A stretch of 36,551 nt of DNA from Bradyrhizobiaceae bacterium (GCA_947475225.1 CANJMQ010000038.1:1-36551), one strand, 5' to 3'. Positions 14,585 through 22,985 are shown, numbered from the stretch's first letter. The notes: a model not told the origin generated them from the letters alone. Made by a program: numbers and translations.

Positions 14585-16021
14585 CTAGGCCGCGTCGGCG
14601 GTGCCATCATCAGGGTCGGGCATGGCTCGCATGACCGCGACGATTTCCTCTCGTGCACTGTCGAAGGCCGCAACGCAGGCCGGATCGAACTGCTCGCCGG
14701 CATTGTCTCGGAGATAGGTGAAGGCATTGGCGAGGGACCAGGCGGTCTTGTAGGTGCGGAAACTGGTTAGTGCGTCGAACACGTCAGCAACCGCCGCGAT
14801 GCGGCCGGAAAGCGGGATCTGCTCTCCCCTCAGCCGCTGCGGATAGCCTGAACCGTCCCAGCGCTCATGATGGGTGAGTGCGATGTCGGCGGCCTTCTGG
14901 AAAACCTTGGATCGGCTGCCCTTTAGCATCGCGTGGCCGATGCGGGTGTGCTCTTCCATTTCCCTGCGCTCCTGGAGTGACAGGAAGCCGGACTTGCGCA
15001 GCAGCGTGTCGGTCAGGCCGGCCTTGCCGATGTCATGCAGCGGCGCGGCGTAAAGCATGTCACGGCAGAAATCCTCTGACAGGCCCAGGTTGTGCGCGAG
15101 GATCGAGCAGAAACGTCCCATGCGCTGGCTGTGCAGCGGCGGAACGCGGTCGCGGACGGCGGCGACCCTGACCAGCGTTGCGATGTAGTCCTCCTCGCGC
15201 GCGGTGGTGTCCGTCGGGGTGGAGGCGGGAGCGTCCCATGGCAAAACATGCGGGCCAGCGCCGTCGCGATGGCCCGTGAGGCTCTGGATGCGGGCGCGGA
15301 AATCGACAGGGTTGATTGGCTTGCCGAGCACCTCGGTGATGCCGGCATCGGCGGCGCGTGACCAAATCCCGGTGTCGGCCTCGTCCACGGCCAGCAGGAT
15401 CGGCTTGTCCTTCAAGCGCGGCTCACCCTTGAGGCGGAGCGCGAGTTCGATGCCGTCGATCGGTACCATGCGGCCGGCGAAGACAGCGATGTCGTAGTCT
15501 AGGCGGTGGAGGTTGGCGAGCAGCATGTGCGGATCGGTCTGCAACTGGGTGACGCAATCGGGCAGCTTGCGTACAAGCATGTCCATGAGGGCGAGGTTGG
15601 TTCTGTTCTCATCGACGATCAGGACGGAAAGTTTCGCGCGCATCGTATAATCCCTGGAAGCAAGACTGACTGTTGGTATGAAGCGGATACGCGCCACTTC
15701 ATGGGCGAGCAGGCCGGGGTTTGCGGGGGCCAGCGGGCCCCTGCGCAGATCGCGGACGAGGGCGCCCAGAACGGTGAGCCCCAGCGCCTCGGCGGAATCC
15801 AGAACTTCCGCCAGCACCGCCAGCGCGGCGCGCTCATTGCCTGACGATATGGCGGCCGCAAGCTGCGACTGCAGAACGGGCATGTCGGCCAGGAACAGCC
15901 GGAGGATGTCGCGCAAGCCCGCTTCCCCGACATCAGCGAGGAGGCTTGCGAGGCGCTGTTGATCCCACACCTCGATGGGCGCGGGTCGGGGATCGGCGTC
16001 CGTGAGAGCGTAAGCTGTCAT
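14585..16021 (-). CDS. HD-GYP cyclic-di-GMP phosphodiesterase with degenerate HPt-like and receiver domains
   Basis: The product has 478 residues from ATG at 16021 (AGGA just upstream); the frame is open to 16159. Residues 20-110 look like an HPt domain (FLADMPVLQSQL, then DSAEALG), but the phospho-histidine position holds Ala71. Residues 130-250 are receiver-like (LSVLIVDENRTN, with the conserved Lys at GK234P), but the acceptor Asp is Ala182 in YDIAVFAGRM. Residues 275-460 form a complete HD-GYP domain with HDIGK (329-333) and HHERWDGSGYP (384-394), so cyclic-di-GMP hydrolysis should be intact. An internal ATG at 15643 (MRAKLSV) has AGGGA 8 nt upstream and could give a shorter form lacking the HPt-like part. 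Confidence 0.88.
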   Translation of the reverse strand: MTAYALTDADPRPAPIEVWDQQRLASLLADVGEAGLRDILRLFLADMPVLQSQLAAAISSGNERAALAVLAEVLDSAEALGLTVLGALVRDLRRGPLAPANPGLLAHEVARIRFIPTVSLASRDYTMRAKLSVLIVDENRTNLALMDMLVRKLPDCVTQLQTDPHMLLANLHRLDYDIAVFAGRMVPIDGIELALRLKGEPRLKDKPILLAVDEADTGIWSRAADAGITEVLGKPINPVDFRARIQSLTGHRDGAGPHVLPWDAPASTPTDTTAREEDYIATLVRVAAVRDRVPPLHSQRMGRFCSILAHNLGLSEDFCRDMLYAAPLHDIGKAGLTDTLLRKSGFLSLQERREMEEHTRIGHAMLKGSRSKVFQKAADIALTHHERWDGSGYPQRLRGEQIPLSGRIAAVADVFDALTSFRTYKTAWSLANAFTYLRDNAGEQFDPACVAAFDSAREEIVAVMRAMPDPDDGTADAA

Positions 16022-16256
16022 GGGGTCCTGCAGGTCGAAGGCAGGCGGATTCGGGGCCTGCCGCATGGCGCGGGAGTGATGCCGGGGCATACCGGCGGGC
16101 GGAGCGGCTTGATGCCTCGGCCACTGGGGCCGCCGCCTGCAATGAGCTAAGCTTTCCACAAAGGTATTAAAGTGCTTACAATCGCATCACGAAAATGTCC
16201 GGTCAGGCGTTCAGAGAACAGTTACCAAGCCCGGGCCAGCAAGAGAGGAACTCGCC

Positions 16257-16511
16257 ATGGCACTCGGCAAGACGCTGCGGACAGAACTCGACGAGATCAA
16301 GGCTGAACTTTCGCGGTTGCGCGAGGCTGGGATTCCACCCGCCGGAGAGACGGCTGCCGCGGGTGGCATCCATGACCAGATCGCGGAACTCAACCGCCTC
16401 GTCCAGGACCTGCTGGAGAACGCCGAGGACACCATCGCGGAGCATCCGGTGGCAACCGTTGCCGGAGCGCTGGCGCTTGGTATCGTCATTGGCCGCCTCA
16501 CGGCGCATTAA
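16257..16511 (+). CDS. ElaB/YqjD-like membrane-anchored protein (DUF883-like)
   Basis: The product has 84 residues. An N-terminal charged helix is followed by NRLVQDLLENAEDTIAEHPVAT and a C-terminal glycine-rich membrane helix (VAGALALGIVIGRLTAH). This matches the ElaB/YqjD layout; in E. coli those proteins anchor to the inner membrane and bind ribosomes in stationary phase. GAGAGGAA lies upstream of the ATG. The next gene starts 12 bp after its stop and is YqjE-like, the usual partner. Confidence 0.8.
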   Translation: MALGKTLRTELDEIKAELSRLREAGIPPAGETAAAGGIHDQIAELNRLVQDLLENAEDTIAEHPVATVAGALALGIVIGRLTAH

Positions 16512-16523
16512 GGACATCGTGAC

Positions 16524-16976
16524 ATGACCCTCAACAACCTCTCGCGCCACATCCGGCTCATCGTGCGCGGCGAATTGCTGATGCTGCAGGCCAAGCTCTC
16601 CTTTGCCATGAAGCGCTCGGCCTTTGTAGGCTTGGCGCTGCTCTTTGCTGGGCTTGGCCTGGTGTTCATCAACATGGGCCTGTTCGCGTGGCTGTTGCCG
16701 CTGTGGGGGCCGGTATGGACGCCGGCGGGTCTCGGGCTGATCAACCTCGCACTCGCCGCGGTGGCGCTGGCCATCGCCACCTTCGTCAAGCCCGGGCCTG
16801 AGATGGCACTGGCCGAGGAGATCCGCGACATGGCCGCGGATTCGATCGAGACCGAGGTCAGGTCAGCGCCGCTGATGGGCGGGCTGGGCGGCGGCTCCAT
16901 GTCGGGTCTGGTGCTGCCAGCCATCACCACGATCATCGGCGCCATGGCCAGGCGCCGCAAGGACAAGGCCTCATAG
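16524..16976 (+). CDS. YqjE-like / phage-holin-like membrane protein
   Basis: The product has 150 residues. Two strong membrane helices (about 32-58 and 65-88) are preceded by an amphipathic start (MTLNNLSRHIRLIVRGELLM). A glycine-rich stretch (GGLGGGSMSG) and a short hydrophobic end precede RRRKDKAS. This is the pattern of the YqjE/holin-like family that pairs with YqjD. Direct cotranscription with the preceding gene is likely. Function is unknown; stationary-phase or envelope stress is the usual setting. Confidence 0.75.
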   Translation: MTLNNLSRHIRLIVRGELLMLQAKLSFAMKRSAFVGLALLFAGLGLVFINMGLFAWLLPLWGPVWTPAGLGLINLALAAVALAIATFVKPGPEMALAEEIRDMAADSIETEVRSAPLMGGLGGGSMSGLVLPAITTIIGAMARRRKDKAS

Positions 16977-17015
16977 GTCTTCACACTCCATGTTCGTCAT
17001 CGAGGAATTCTGATC

Positions 17016-18164
17016 GTGCCAATCGACTTTTCTCCGGTTCTTGACCGGCGCACCCTCATCGTTTCGCCACTCGCAGCAGTGGTTGGGGCAGGCGATGCCG
17101 CCGCGGCGTCGGTGGCTGGCACTGTCTATACCGGTGACGTGATCCAGGGGAAAAAGGTGGTGAGTACGCTGGACATCGCCGACCTCGAGCCCGGCCGCAA
17201 GCATCTTCTCTACTTCCAGGGCGTGCAGATGCCGACCGGGCAGCATTGGTACGTCTCGGTCATCGTGGCGAAAGGTGTGAAGCCCGGCAAGCGCATCACC
17301 CTGACCAGCGGCGTCCACGGTGACGAGATGAGTTCGATCCGCACGGTCCAGATGGTCATGGACCAACTCGACCCGGGCAACATGTCCGGCAGCGTGATGG
17401 CTGTTCTCGACATCGCCCGGCCGGCATTGGAGGGCATGCAGCGGCGCTGGCTGAACTAGGGGCGCGGTATCGACCTCGTCGACATGAACCGTGAATGGCC
17501 TGGTAATGAAAACGGCACCAATGCCGCCACCCGCCAGGCCGGCCTGCTGTTCAACAGGCTGCTGAGGCCGAACTCCGACGTGGCGATCGACTTTCACACC
17601 GGCACGACGGGTCTTGAATGCAGCGACTTCATCATCGGCAACCGGCAACTGCCGGAGGTCGGGACGATCATCGATCTCTATCCCATCCGCCAGGTGTGGG
17701 ACACGCCTGCCTATCCAGGCATCCTTCACAATGCCTTCACGGATGTCGGCATTCCCAGCATCTGCCCCGAGGTTGGGGCGGCCCGCATCCTCGATGCGAC
17801 ACTCATTGCGCCCTTTGTGGAAGGCACAATGAACGTGCTGAAGCACTATGGCGTGGTCGCGGGTTCCGTGGGGCGTACATCGGTTGATGCCAATGTCTTT
17901 ATCGGAGACAATGCCTTTCCGGTCATTGCCAGCCACGGCGGCTTCATCGAACATCTGGTGAGGCTCAACGAGCGGGTCAGCGCGGGGCAGACGGTGGTCA
18001 TCCAGCGCAACAGCTTCGGCGAGGTGGTTGCGGAGTATGCGAGCGCCGTCCATGGCGAGGTTGGCGCCATCCGCAGCGATGCCAGCAGTGAACCTGGCAA
18101 TGTGCTGATGTTCATCCTGTTCAAATCCACGCCCGCCGGCAGCGACGGCAACTATCCGGAGTAG
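17016..18164 (+). pseudogene. Succinylglutamate desuccinylase/aspartoacylase-family zinc hydrolase, interrupted by an in-frame TAG
   Basis: One frame runs from GTG at 17016 to the stop at 18164 (about 382 codons) but is broken by TAG at 17457-17459. Before the stop are a possible Tat-like leader (DRRTLIVSPLAA) and the zinc motif HGDEMSS. After it come GRGIDLVDMNREWPGNENGT and DFHTGTTGLE, with a third zinc ligand and the substrate pocket. The C-terminal biotinyl-lipoyl-like domain (from about 290) is also complete. Family members read straight through this point, so one nonsense change separates the zinc ligands. An ATG at 17484 could restart translation, but it would lack HGDE. The rest is well conserved, so the loss looks recent, or the stop is read through. 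Confidence 0.8.
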
Positions 18165-18347
18165 CGGCGGCAGCCGCAACGTCGGCCAGGCGCCTGTCTC
18201 CGCAGCCGAAGGCGAGCGAAGAGCAGGGCGATGAGGCGGAGAAGATATGCGTCGTCAGTATAGCATGAAGCGTTCTGGTGCTTGCCTCCGGGGGGAGGAC
18301 CGCTCCATGATCCTGATTGTTCGTGTGAGTGAAAAGACGGGGAAGCG

Positions 18348-19094
18348 ATGCTGGACGATCTGAAAGGCAAGGTTGTGGTTGTGACGGGTGGCGTCACCGG
18401 AATCGGCGGCGCGGCCTCGCTGGCCTTCGCCGCGGCGGGGGCAAGGGTCTTCGCACAGTATCTGGGCGGCGGCGCCGAATTGATGGTGATCGAAAGGGCT
18501 GGAATCGCCACGCTGAAGCTGGACCTGACCGAAAAGGGAGCAGGTGAGAAACTGATGGACGCCGCCATCGCGCGCTTCGGCCGCATCGACGTGCTGGTCA
18601 ACAATGCCGGCAGCCTCGTTGCGCGCGTGCCGGTTGTCGATGTCGACGATGATTTCATCGACAGGGTTTTCGACCTGAACTGCCGCCAGCTCATTCACTG
18701 CTGCCGCCTCGCGGCGCGGCTGATGAAGGCGCAGGGCTCGGGCAACATCATCAATGTGACGTCGATCGCGGCGCGCAACGGCGCGAGCCCTGGGGGTGCT
18801 GTCTATGCCGGGGCCAAGGCCTTCGTCTCGGCCTTCTCCAAGACGCTGGCCAAGGAACTCGTCGGCAATGGCGTGCGCGTCAACTGCGTGTCGCCGGGAA
18901 CGATCCACACCGCTTTCCATGACCGCTTCTCGGATGAGGCCAAGCGCGACGCGACGCGCAAGACCATTCCCATGCAGCGCCTCGGGCTGGCGCAGGATTG
19001 TGCCGGAACCTTCCTCTATCTCGCCAGCGACGCAGCGAGTGGCTATGTCACCGGGCAGGTGATCGAGGTCAATGGCGGGCACTTGATGGCATGA
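18348..19094 (+). CDS. Short-chain dehydrogenase/reductase
   Basis: The product has 248 residues. The Rossmann cofactor motif is TGGVTGIGG (residues 14-22), followed by NNAG near 84-87. The catalytic Ser lies in NVTSIAARN and Tyr/Lys in YAGAK. The C-terminal GYVTGQVIEVNGG is typical of classical SDRs, which oxidise or reduce alcohols and ketones with NAD(P). The region after the first beta-alpha-beta lacks the usual basic NADP determinant, so the cofactor is uncertain. Its stop overlaps the start of the cupin gene in ATGA, so the two probably act in one small pathway. The substrate is unknown. Confidence 0.9.
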   Translation: MLDDLKGKVVVVTGGVTGIGGAASLAFAAAGARVFAQYLGGGAELMVIERAGIATLKLDLTEKGAGEKLMDAAIARFGRIDVLVNNAGSLVARVPVVDVDDDFIDRVFDLNCRQLIHCCRLAARLMKAQGSGNIINVTSIAARNGASPGGAVYAGAKAFVSAFSKTLAKELVGNGVRVNCVSPGTIHTAFHDRFSDEAKRDATRKTIPMQRLGLAQDCAGTFLYLASDAASGYVTGQVIEVNGGHLMA

Positions 19095-19468
19095 GCCTGC
19101 AAACCCTCCAGCGCTCCCTGCACCCGGACGTCACGGCACCTGATGGCTCAGAGGTGCGCATCCTTGCCGCCACGTCGCGCGGTTCAATGGCGCAGTTCAC
19201 GCTGCCGCCTGGTGCCATTTCGAAGGCTGTGGCGCACCACAGCGTGGAGGAGGTGTGGCTCTGCACCCATGGACGCGGCCGCATATGGCGCAAGTTCGAC
19301 GGTGATGACGTTACGGTGGAACTGCGGCCGGGAATTTCCATCGCAATTCCGGTGGGTGCGCACTTTCAGTTCCGCAATGACGGCGATGAACCTCTGCACT
19401 GCGTCGGCGTCACCATGCCGCCCTGGCCGGGAATGGACGAGGCGTATGAGGTGGCGGGGATCTGGTGA
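19091..19468 (+). CDS. Cupin-domain protein
   Basis: The product has 125 residues. The first cupin motif contains G-A-I-S-K-A-V-A-H-H-S-V-E-E-V-W and the second has P-V-G-A-H-F-Q-F-R-N. Together these give a metal site of two to three His plus Glu on a small beta barrel. Cupins may be isomerases, dioxygenases or sugar-binding proteins; which one cannot be told. The start overlaps the SDR stop (ATGA), so the pair is translationally coupled. Confidence 0.85.
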   Translation: MSLQTLQRSLHPDVTAPDGSEVRILAATSRGSMAQFTLPPGAISKAVAHHSVEEVWLCTHGRGRIWRKFDGDDVTVELRPGISIAIPVGAHFQFRNDGDEPLHCVGVTMPPWPGMDEAYEVAGIW

Positions 19469-19535
19469 TTGACGATCCTTCCTTCATCATGCCGGAGCTC
19501 GTCCCGGATATCCTTTTCGGTGAACGCGAAAAACA

Positions 19536-19558
19536 ATCGCCGGGTCAATCCCGGCGAT
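19536..19558 (-). terminator. Rho-independent terminator of gloA (REP-like hairpin)
   Basis: ATCGCCGGG (19536-19544) pairs perfectly with CCCGGCGAT (19550-19558) across a TCAAT loop. On the minus strand it is followed by TGTTTTTC, fitting termination of gloA. The GC-rich core also resembles dispersed palindromic repeats. Confidence 0.6.
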
Positions 19559-19597
19559 GATCAGAGTGGAGGGTGACCCGGGAAGAGACGGTGCGCC

Positions 19598-20017
19598 TCA
19601 CCACGTGCCCGTGTTCTGCATCGAGGCCCAGGGCTCGGCCACCGGCAGCGCGTCGCCCTTCTGCAGAAGCTCGATCGAGATCCCGTCAGGCGTCTTGATG
19701 AAGGCCATGCGGCCGTCGCGCGGGGGACGGTTGATGGTGATGCCCTGCTTCTGCAGGCTTGCGCAGTAGTCGTAGATGTTGTCGACGCCCAATGCGAGGT
19801 GGCCGAAGTTGCGGCCGCCGGTATAGACTTCAGGGTCCCAGTTGTAGGTGAGTTCGACCGGCGCGTCCGGGCTTTCGGGGGCCGCGACGAAGGCCAGCGT
19901 GAAGCGGCCCTTCTCGTTCTCGTAGCGGCGCTGCTCGACAAAGCCGAGCTTGTTGATGAAGAAGTCCAGCGATTGCTCCAGGTTGGAGACGCGGATCATG
20001 GTGTGGAGATATTTCAT
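19598..20017 (-). CDS. gloA: Lactoylglutathione lyase (glyoxalase I)
   Basis: The product has 139 residues. Glyoxalase I converts the hemithioacetal of methylglyoxal and glutathione to S-lactoylglutathione. The four metal ligands expected for the family are present: H5 in LHTMIRV, E55 in VELTYNW, H73 in GHLALGV and E116 in GISIELLQ. Length is normal and no signal peptide is present. AAGGTGA lies about 6 nt upstream of the ATG. The start is only 11 bp from the divergent cobB start. Confidence 0.93.
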   Translation of the reverse strand: MKYLHTMIRVSNLEQSLDFFINKLGFVEQRRYENEKGRFTLAFVAAPESPDAPVELTYNWDPEVYTGGRNFGHLALGVDNIYDYCASLQKQGITINRPPRDGRMAFIKTPDGISIELLQKGDALPVAEPWASMQNTGTW

Positions 20018-20028
20018 GGGGTCACCTT

Positions 20029-20790
20029 TTGTTTGAACAACAGATAGATGAACTGGCGGGGCTGGTCCAGCGCGCGCGGCGCGCGGTGGTGTTCACCGGG
20101 GCGGGCATCTCCACCGAATGCGGAATCCCGGACTTTCGCTCGCCGGGCGGCTTCTGGACCAGGTACAAGCCCATCGATTACAGCGAGTTCCTGGCCTCCG
20201 CGGACACCCGCCTCGAGGCCTGGCGGCGGTTCCTGATGATCCGCGAGACCATCGCCAGGGCCGAACCCGGCCCCAGCCACCGGGCAGTGTCGCGGTTGAT
20301 GGAGAGGGGCCACGTCTCCCACATCATCACCCAGAACATTGACGGATTGCACCAGTTATCCGGCATCCCCGCCGACCGCATCATCGAGATTCATGGCAAT
20401 GGCACCTATGCCAAGTGCCTGTCCTGTGGCCTGCGCCATGAGATCGACTGGGTCAGCGAGACCATCGCCGCAACGGGCCGGGCACCGGCCTGCACGGCCT
20501 GCGATGGCATTGTCAAATCCGCCACCATTTCCTTTGGTCAGTCGATGCCGGAGCAGGAGATGGCCGATGCCCGCGCTGCGACACTCAATGCCGACCTGTT
20601 CATCTCCATTGGTTCGTCGCTGCAGGTGTTTCCGGCGGCGGGCTTCCCGGTTCTGGCCAAGCAGAACCGCACGACGCTTGTCATCCTCAACCGCGAGGCG
20701 ACAGGACTCGACGGCCTGGCCGACCTCGTGATCCAGGCCGATTCCGGCCCCGTGCTCGATGGCGTGATGGCGCAGTTGCAACCCCGGTGA
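20029..20790 (+). CDS. cobB: NAD-dependent protein deacylase (sirtuin, CobB type)
   Basis: The product has 253 residues from TTG at 20029. NAD-binding GAGIS (25-29) and GIPDFRSP are intact. TQNIDGLH and the catalytic His122 in EIHGNG follow. A zinc site is formed by C130-x2-C133 and C155-x2-C158. Sirtuins of this type remove acetyl or other acyl groups from lysines, including on acyl-CoA synthetases. The residue after FG is Q (FGQSMP) where many have E. No better start lies downstream without losing the first helix, although the ribosome site is weak (GGGG). Confidence 0.93.
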   Translation: MFEQQIDELAGLVQRARRAVVFTGAGISTECGIPDFRSPGGFWTRYKPIDYSEFLASADTRLEAWRRFLMIRETIARAEPGPSHRAVSRLMERGHVSHIITQNIDGLHQLSGIPADRIIEIHGNGTYAKCLSCGLRHEIDWVSETIAATGRAPACTACDGIVKSATISFGQSMPEQEMADARAATLNADLFISIGSSLQVFPAAGFPVLAKQNRTTLVILNREATGLDGLADLVIQADSGPVLDGVMAQLQPR

Positions 20791-21129
20791 TTCGGCGATC
20801 GTGTCGTGGTTTTCGCATTGCGCACTGCAATGCGCGCTGCGGCGTGCGTTGCAGCGCATCAGGCGGCCCTGTGGCTGTGCCTCGCCGCTGCCGCCGATGA
20901 TCTCGGCTTCATCTCTTTTGGTTCGCGTGAATCCACTGTGATTGCGGGTCTTTGCGGCGGCGTGCATGATGCCGCGGGGCCACACCACCTGAAATCCGCA
21001 ATCGCCGACTGTGGTTTTCCACACAGGGCGTTTTGCAGGGCTGTACAAACGCCACGGATTTGCGCAGATTGGGGCGGATTAGCGGCAGGGCAGTATGTAG
21101 TGGGCCGCACCGGGGACAGAGTTGGTGAC
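20791..21129. other. Intergenic leader region of the cold-shock gene, with hairpins
   Basis: The region holds two adjacent perfect inverted repeats. One is CGCATTGC / GCAATGCG (20814-20821, 20827-20834, 5-nt loop). The other is GCGCTGC / GCAGCGC (20834-20840, 20851-20857, 10-nt loop). The first lies 24 bp after the cobB stop and may act in its 3' end, but no T-run follows. The rest up to 21129 has no coding signal. A continuous frame upstream of the cold-shock ATG has no family character. Confidence 0.4.
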
Positions 21130-21711
21130 ATGGCGGTGAGCGGCGAATTGAAGAGCGATACGGTAACTTCACAGGCCGACGCGCTCGACAGCAACATTCG
21201 CATCGTGCAGGTGAGCGGGCTCGTGAAGTGGTTCGATGTGGGTCGTGGTTACGGCTTCATCATCCCCGACAATGGCATGCAGGATGTGCTGCTTCACCTC
21301 AGTTGCCTGAAGCGTGACGGCTATGATGCGCCGCTGGAAGGCACCCGTGTCATCTGCGAGGCCGTGGCCCGCCAGAAGGGCTATCAGTGCCTGCGCGTGC
21401 TTGCCGTCGATCCCTCGACTGCCATCAATCCCGTCGAGCGCCGTCCCCGGACCCACACCACGGTCACGCCGTCCAGCGCATGGACCCGTGCCAGGGTAAA
21501 GTGGTTCAACCGGGCCCGCGGCTTCGGCTTCGCCTCCGAGGGCGAAGGCGCACCGGATATTTTCATTCACATGGAAACCCTGCGCAAGACGGCGATCGCC
21601 GACCTGCAGCCGGACAGCTGGATCTATATCCGTTTCGGTGATGGCCCGAAGGGCAAGATGGCTGCGGAAGTGCGCCTGACGCTCGAAGGCGGCCCGGCCC
21701 ACACCCAGTAG
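21130..21711 (+). CDS. Double cold-shock-domain protein
   Basis: The product has 193 residues, typical for the two-domain Csp of alphaproteobacteria. The first domain starts with GLVKWFDVGRGYGFI (about 31-45), the second with ARVKWFNRARGFGF (about 121-134). Each carries the aromatic RNP1-like surface that binds single-stranded RNA or DNA. The second domain replaces the usual VFVH of RNP2 with IFIH. The N-terminal 25 residues look disordered. DUF192 follows after 41 bp on the same strand, a pairing I recall as common in related genomes. Confidence 0.92.
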   Translation: MAVSGELKSDTVTSQADALDSNIRIVQVSGLVKWFDVGRGYGFIIPDNGMQDVLLHLSCLKRDGYDAPLEGTRVICEAVARQKGYQCLRVLAVDPSTAINPVERRPRTHTTVTPSSAWTRARVKWFNRARGFGFASEGEGAPDIFIHMETLRKTAIADLQPDSWIYIRFGDGPKGKMAAEVRLTLEGGPAHTQ

Positions 21712-21752
21712 CCCAAAATCCGCAACAATTGAGAGGGAAAGACTTGGGGGCC

Positions 21753-22241
21753 ATGAAACGCCATGTCCTGACACTTTTTCTCTGTACCCTGCTGGCGCTT
21801 TTGCCGACCGGCCTGCGTGCCGAGGAGGCGCTGACCAAGATTGAGCCGTTGACCATCGCGACGGACGGCGATGCCACCATGTTCACGGTGGAGATAGCCG
21901 ATACCGACCTGACGCGTGAGCGTGGCCTGATGTTCCGCCAGCGCCTGCCGGAGGGCCACGGCATGCTGTTCGACTTCGGTGAGCCCCGCCCGGTCTCGAT
22001 GTGGATGAAGAACACCTACATCCCGCTCGATATGCTGTTCATCCGGACGGACGGCACCATCGCCTATGTCGCCGAAAACACGGTGCCGAAGTCGCTCGAC
22101 ACGATCGGCATCACGGAGCCCGTGCTGGCCGTGCTCGAGCTTCCCGGCGGCACCGCCAAGGCAAAGGACATCCGGGCAGGGGACGTGGTCTACCACCGCC
22201 TGTTCAACAATGCCGAAGAATCCGGGGCGCCTTCCCCCTGA
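21753..22241 (+). CDS. Secreted DUF192 protein
   Basis: The product has 162 residues. A signal peptide (MKRHVLTLFLCTLLALLPTGLRA) precedes the DUF192 fold. Its signature is T-R-x-R-G-L-M-F-R, then G-M-L-F-D-F, M-W-M-K-N-T-Y-I-P-L-D-M-L-F and an end around AGDVVYH. The family is a small conserved beta barrel of unknown function, often exported. The start at ATG 21753 is preferred over TTG 21729 because it places the signal peptide properly and has GGGGG upstream. Confidence 0.88.
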   Translation: MKRHVLTLFLCTLLALLPTGLRAEEALTKIEPLTIATDGDATMFTVEIADTDLTRERGLMFRQRLPEGHGMLFDFGEPRPVSMWMKNTYIPLDMLFIRTDGTIAYVAENTVPKSLDTIGITEPVLAVLELPGGTAKAKDIRAGDVVYHRLFNNAEESGAPSP

Positions 22242-22297
22242 GCCTTGCTCCGGCAAGCTAATCTCGGTAAGAGCCTCTCCCAGCGGAGGCCCGTATT

Positions 22298-22374
22298 CGG
22301 GGTGTAGCGCAGTCTGGTAGCGCACCTGCCTTGGGCGCAGGGGGTCGTGAGTTCGAATCTCGCCACCCCGACCA
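22298..22374 (+). tRNA. tRNA-Pro (anticodon TGG)
   Basis: Acceptor CGGGGTG / CACCCCG, discriminator A, encoded CCA. The anticodon arm is CCTGC-CTTGGGC-GCAGG with anticodon TGG. The T arm GTGAGTTCGAATCTCGC is canonical. A possible promoter TTGCTC (22245-22250) with TAAGAG (22268-22273) has 17-bp spacing. Confidence 0.96.
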
Positions 22375-22412
22375 CCGGCCTCCCGCCAGAGCGATGAGAG
22401 AGAACAGAGCCC

Positions 22413-22721
22413 ATGCCCGTCCGCATCTACAAGCCTGCCCGCAGCGCCATGCAGTCCGGCAAGGCGAATTTTGACAACTGGTTGCTCGAGTTTGATGCGA
22501 CGGCGCCGCGCACCGTCGACCCGCTGATGGGCTGGACATCTTCGGCTGACACCCGGCAGCAGCTGAAATTGACCTTCGACACCAAGGAAGAGGCCATCGC
22601 CTACTGCGAGCGCGAGGGGCTGGCCTATCACGTGCTGCCGGTGAACCCGGTCGCACGCTTCATCAAGAAGTCCTACTCCGACAATTTCAAGTTCGGCCGG
22701 TCCGTCAACTGGACGCATTGA
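22413..22721 (+). CDS. NDUFS4-like accessory subunit of NADH:ubiquinone oxidoreductase (complex I)
   Basis: The product has 102 residues. VRIYKPARSAMQSGKAN opens the protein, followed by W-L-L-E-F-D, P-L-M-G-W-T-S-S-A-D and a C-terminal S-Y-S-D-N-F-K-F-G-R-S-V-N-W-T-H. This is the pattern of the ETC complex I subunit family, the bacterial counterpart of the mitochondrial 18-kDa NDUFS4 protein. It stabilises the peripheral arm and is confined largely to alphaproteobacteria. The gene lies 38 bp after tRNA-Pro and 9 bp before tRNA-Arg, away from any nuo operon in this window. Confidence 0.92.
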   Translation: MPVRIYKPARSAMQSGKANFDNWLLEFDATAPRTVDPLMGWTSSADTRQQLKLTFDTKEEAIAYCEREGLAYHVLPVNPVARFIKKSYSDNFKFGRSVNWTH

Positions 22722-22730
22722 GCAGGCCAG

Positions 22731-22808
22731 GACTCCGTAGCTCAGCTGGACTAGAGCAAGCGCCTTCTAAGCGCTAGGTCGTTGGTTCGAATCCAACCGG
22801 GGTCGCCA
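22731..22808 (+). tRNA. tRNA-Arg (anticodon TCT)
   Basis: Acceptor GACTCCG / CGGGGTC with one G-T pair, discriminator G, encoded CCA. The anticodon arm is AGCGC-CTTCTAA-GCGCT with anticodon TCT. The T arm TTGGTTCGAATCCAA is canonical. Only 9 bp separate it from the stop of the complex I gene, so it is probably cut from a shared transcript. Confidence 0.95.
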
Positions 22809-22913
22809 ATCTTATCAATAGCTTAAGTTTTGTTTTTCCACTTGATTTACCAAGATAGTTTCGGGTCCAATTGCGGTCGGCAAGGGTCGAAGCATCCTAA
22901 AAACAGTTTGGTG

Positions 22914-22946
22914 TTATGTCGATTTCATATCTCCAAATCGGCATAA
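22914..22946. promoter_or_regulatory. 33-bp inverted repeat upstream of fic (copy 1)
   Basis: TTATGTCGATTT (22914-22925) and AAATCGGCATAA (22935-22946) form an imperfect palindrome with a 9-nt spacer. Sequence and spacing match copy 2 at 22986, with centres 72 bp apart. It is a probable operator for the gene at 23038. Confidence 0.6.
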
Positions 22947-22985
22947 CGCTCTTGTTGTGTACGTGCCTTCGACATTACACCGACC

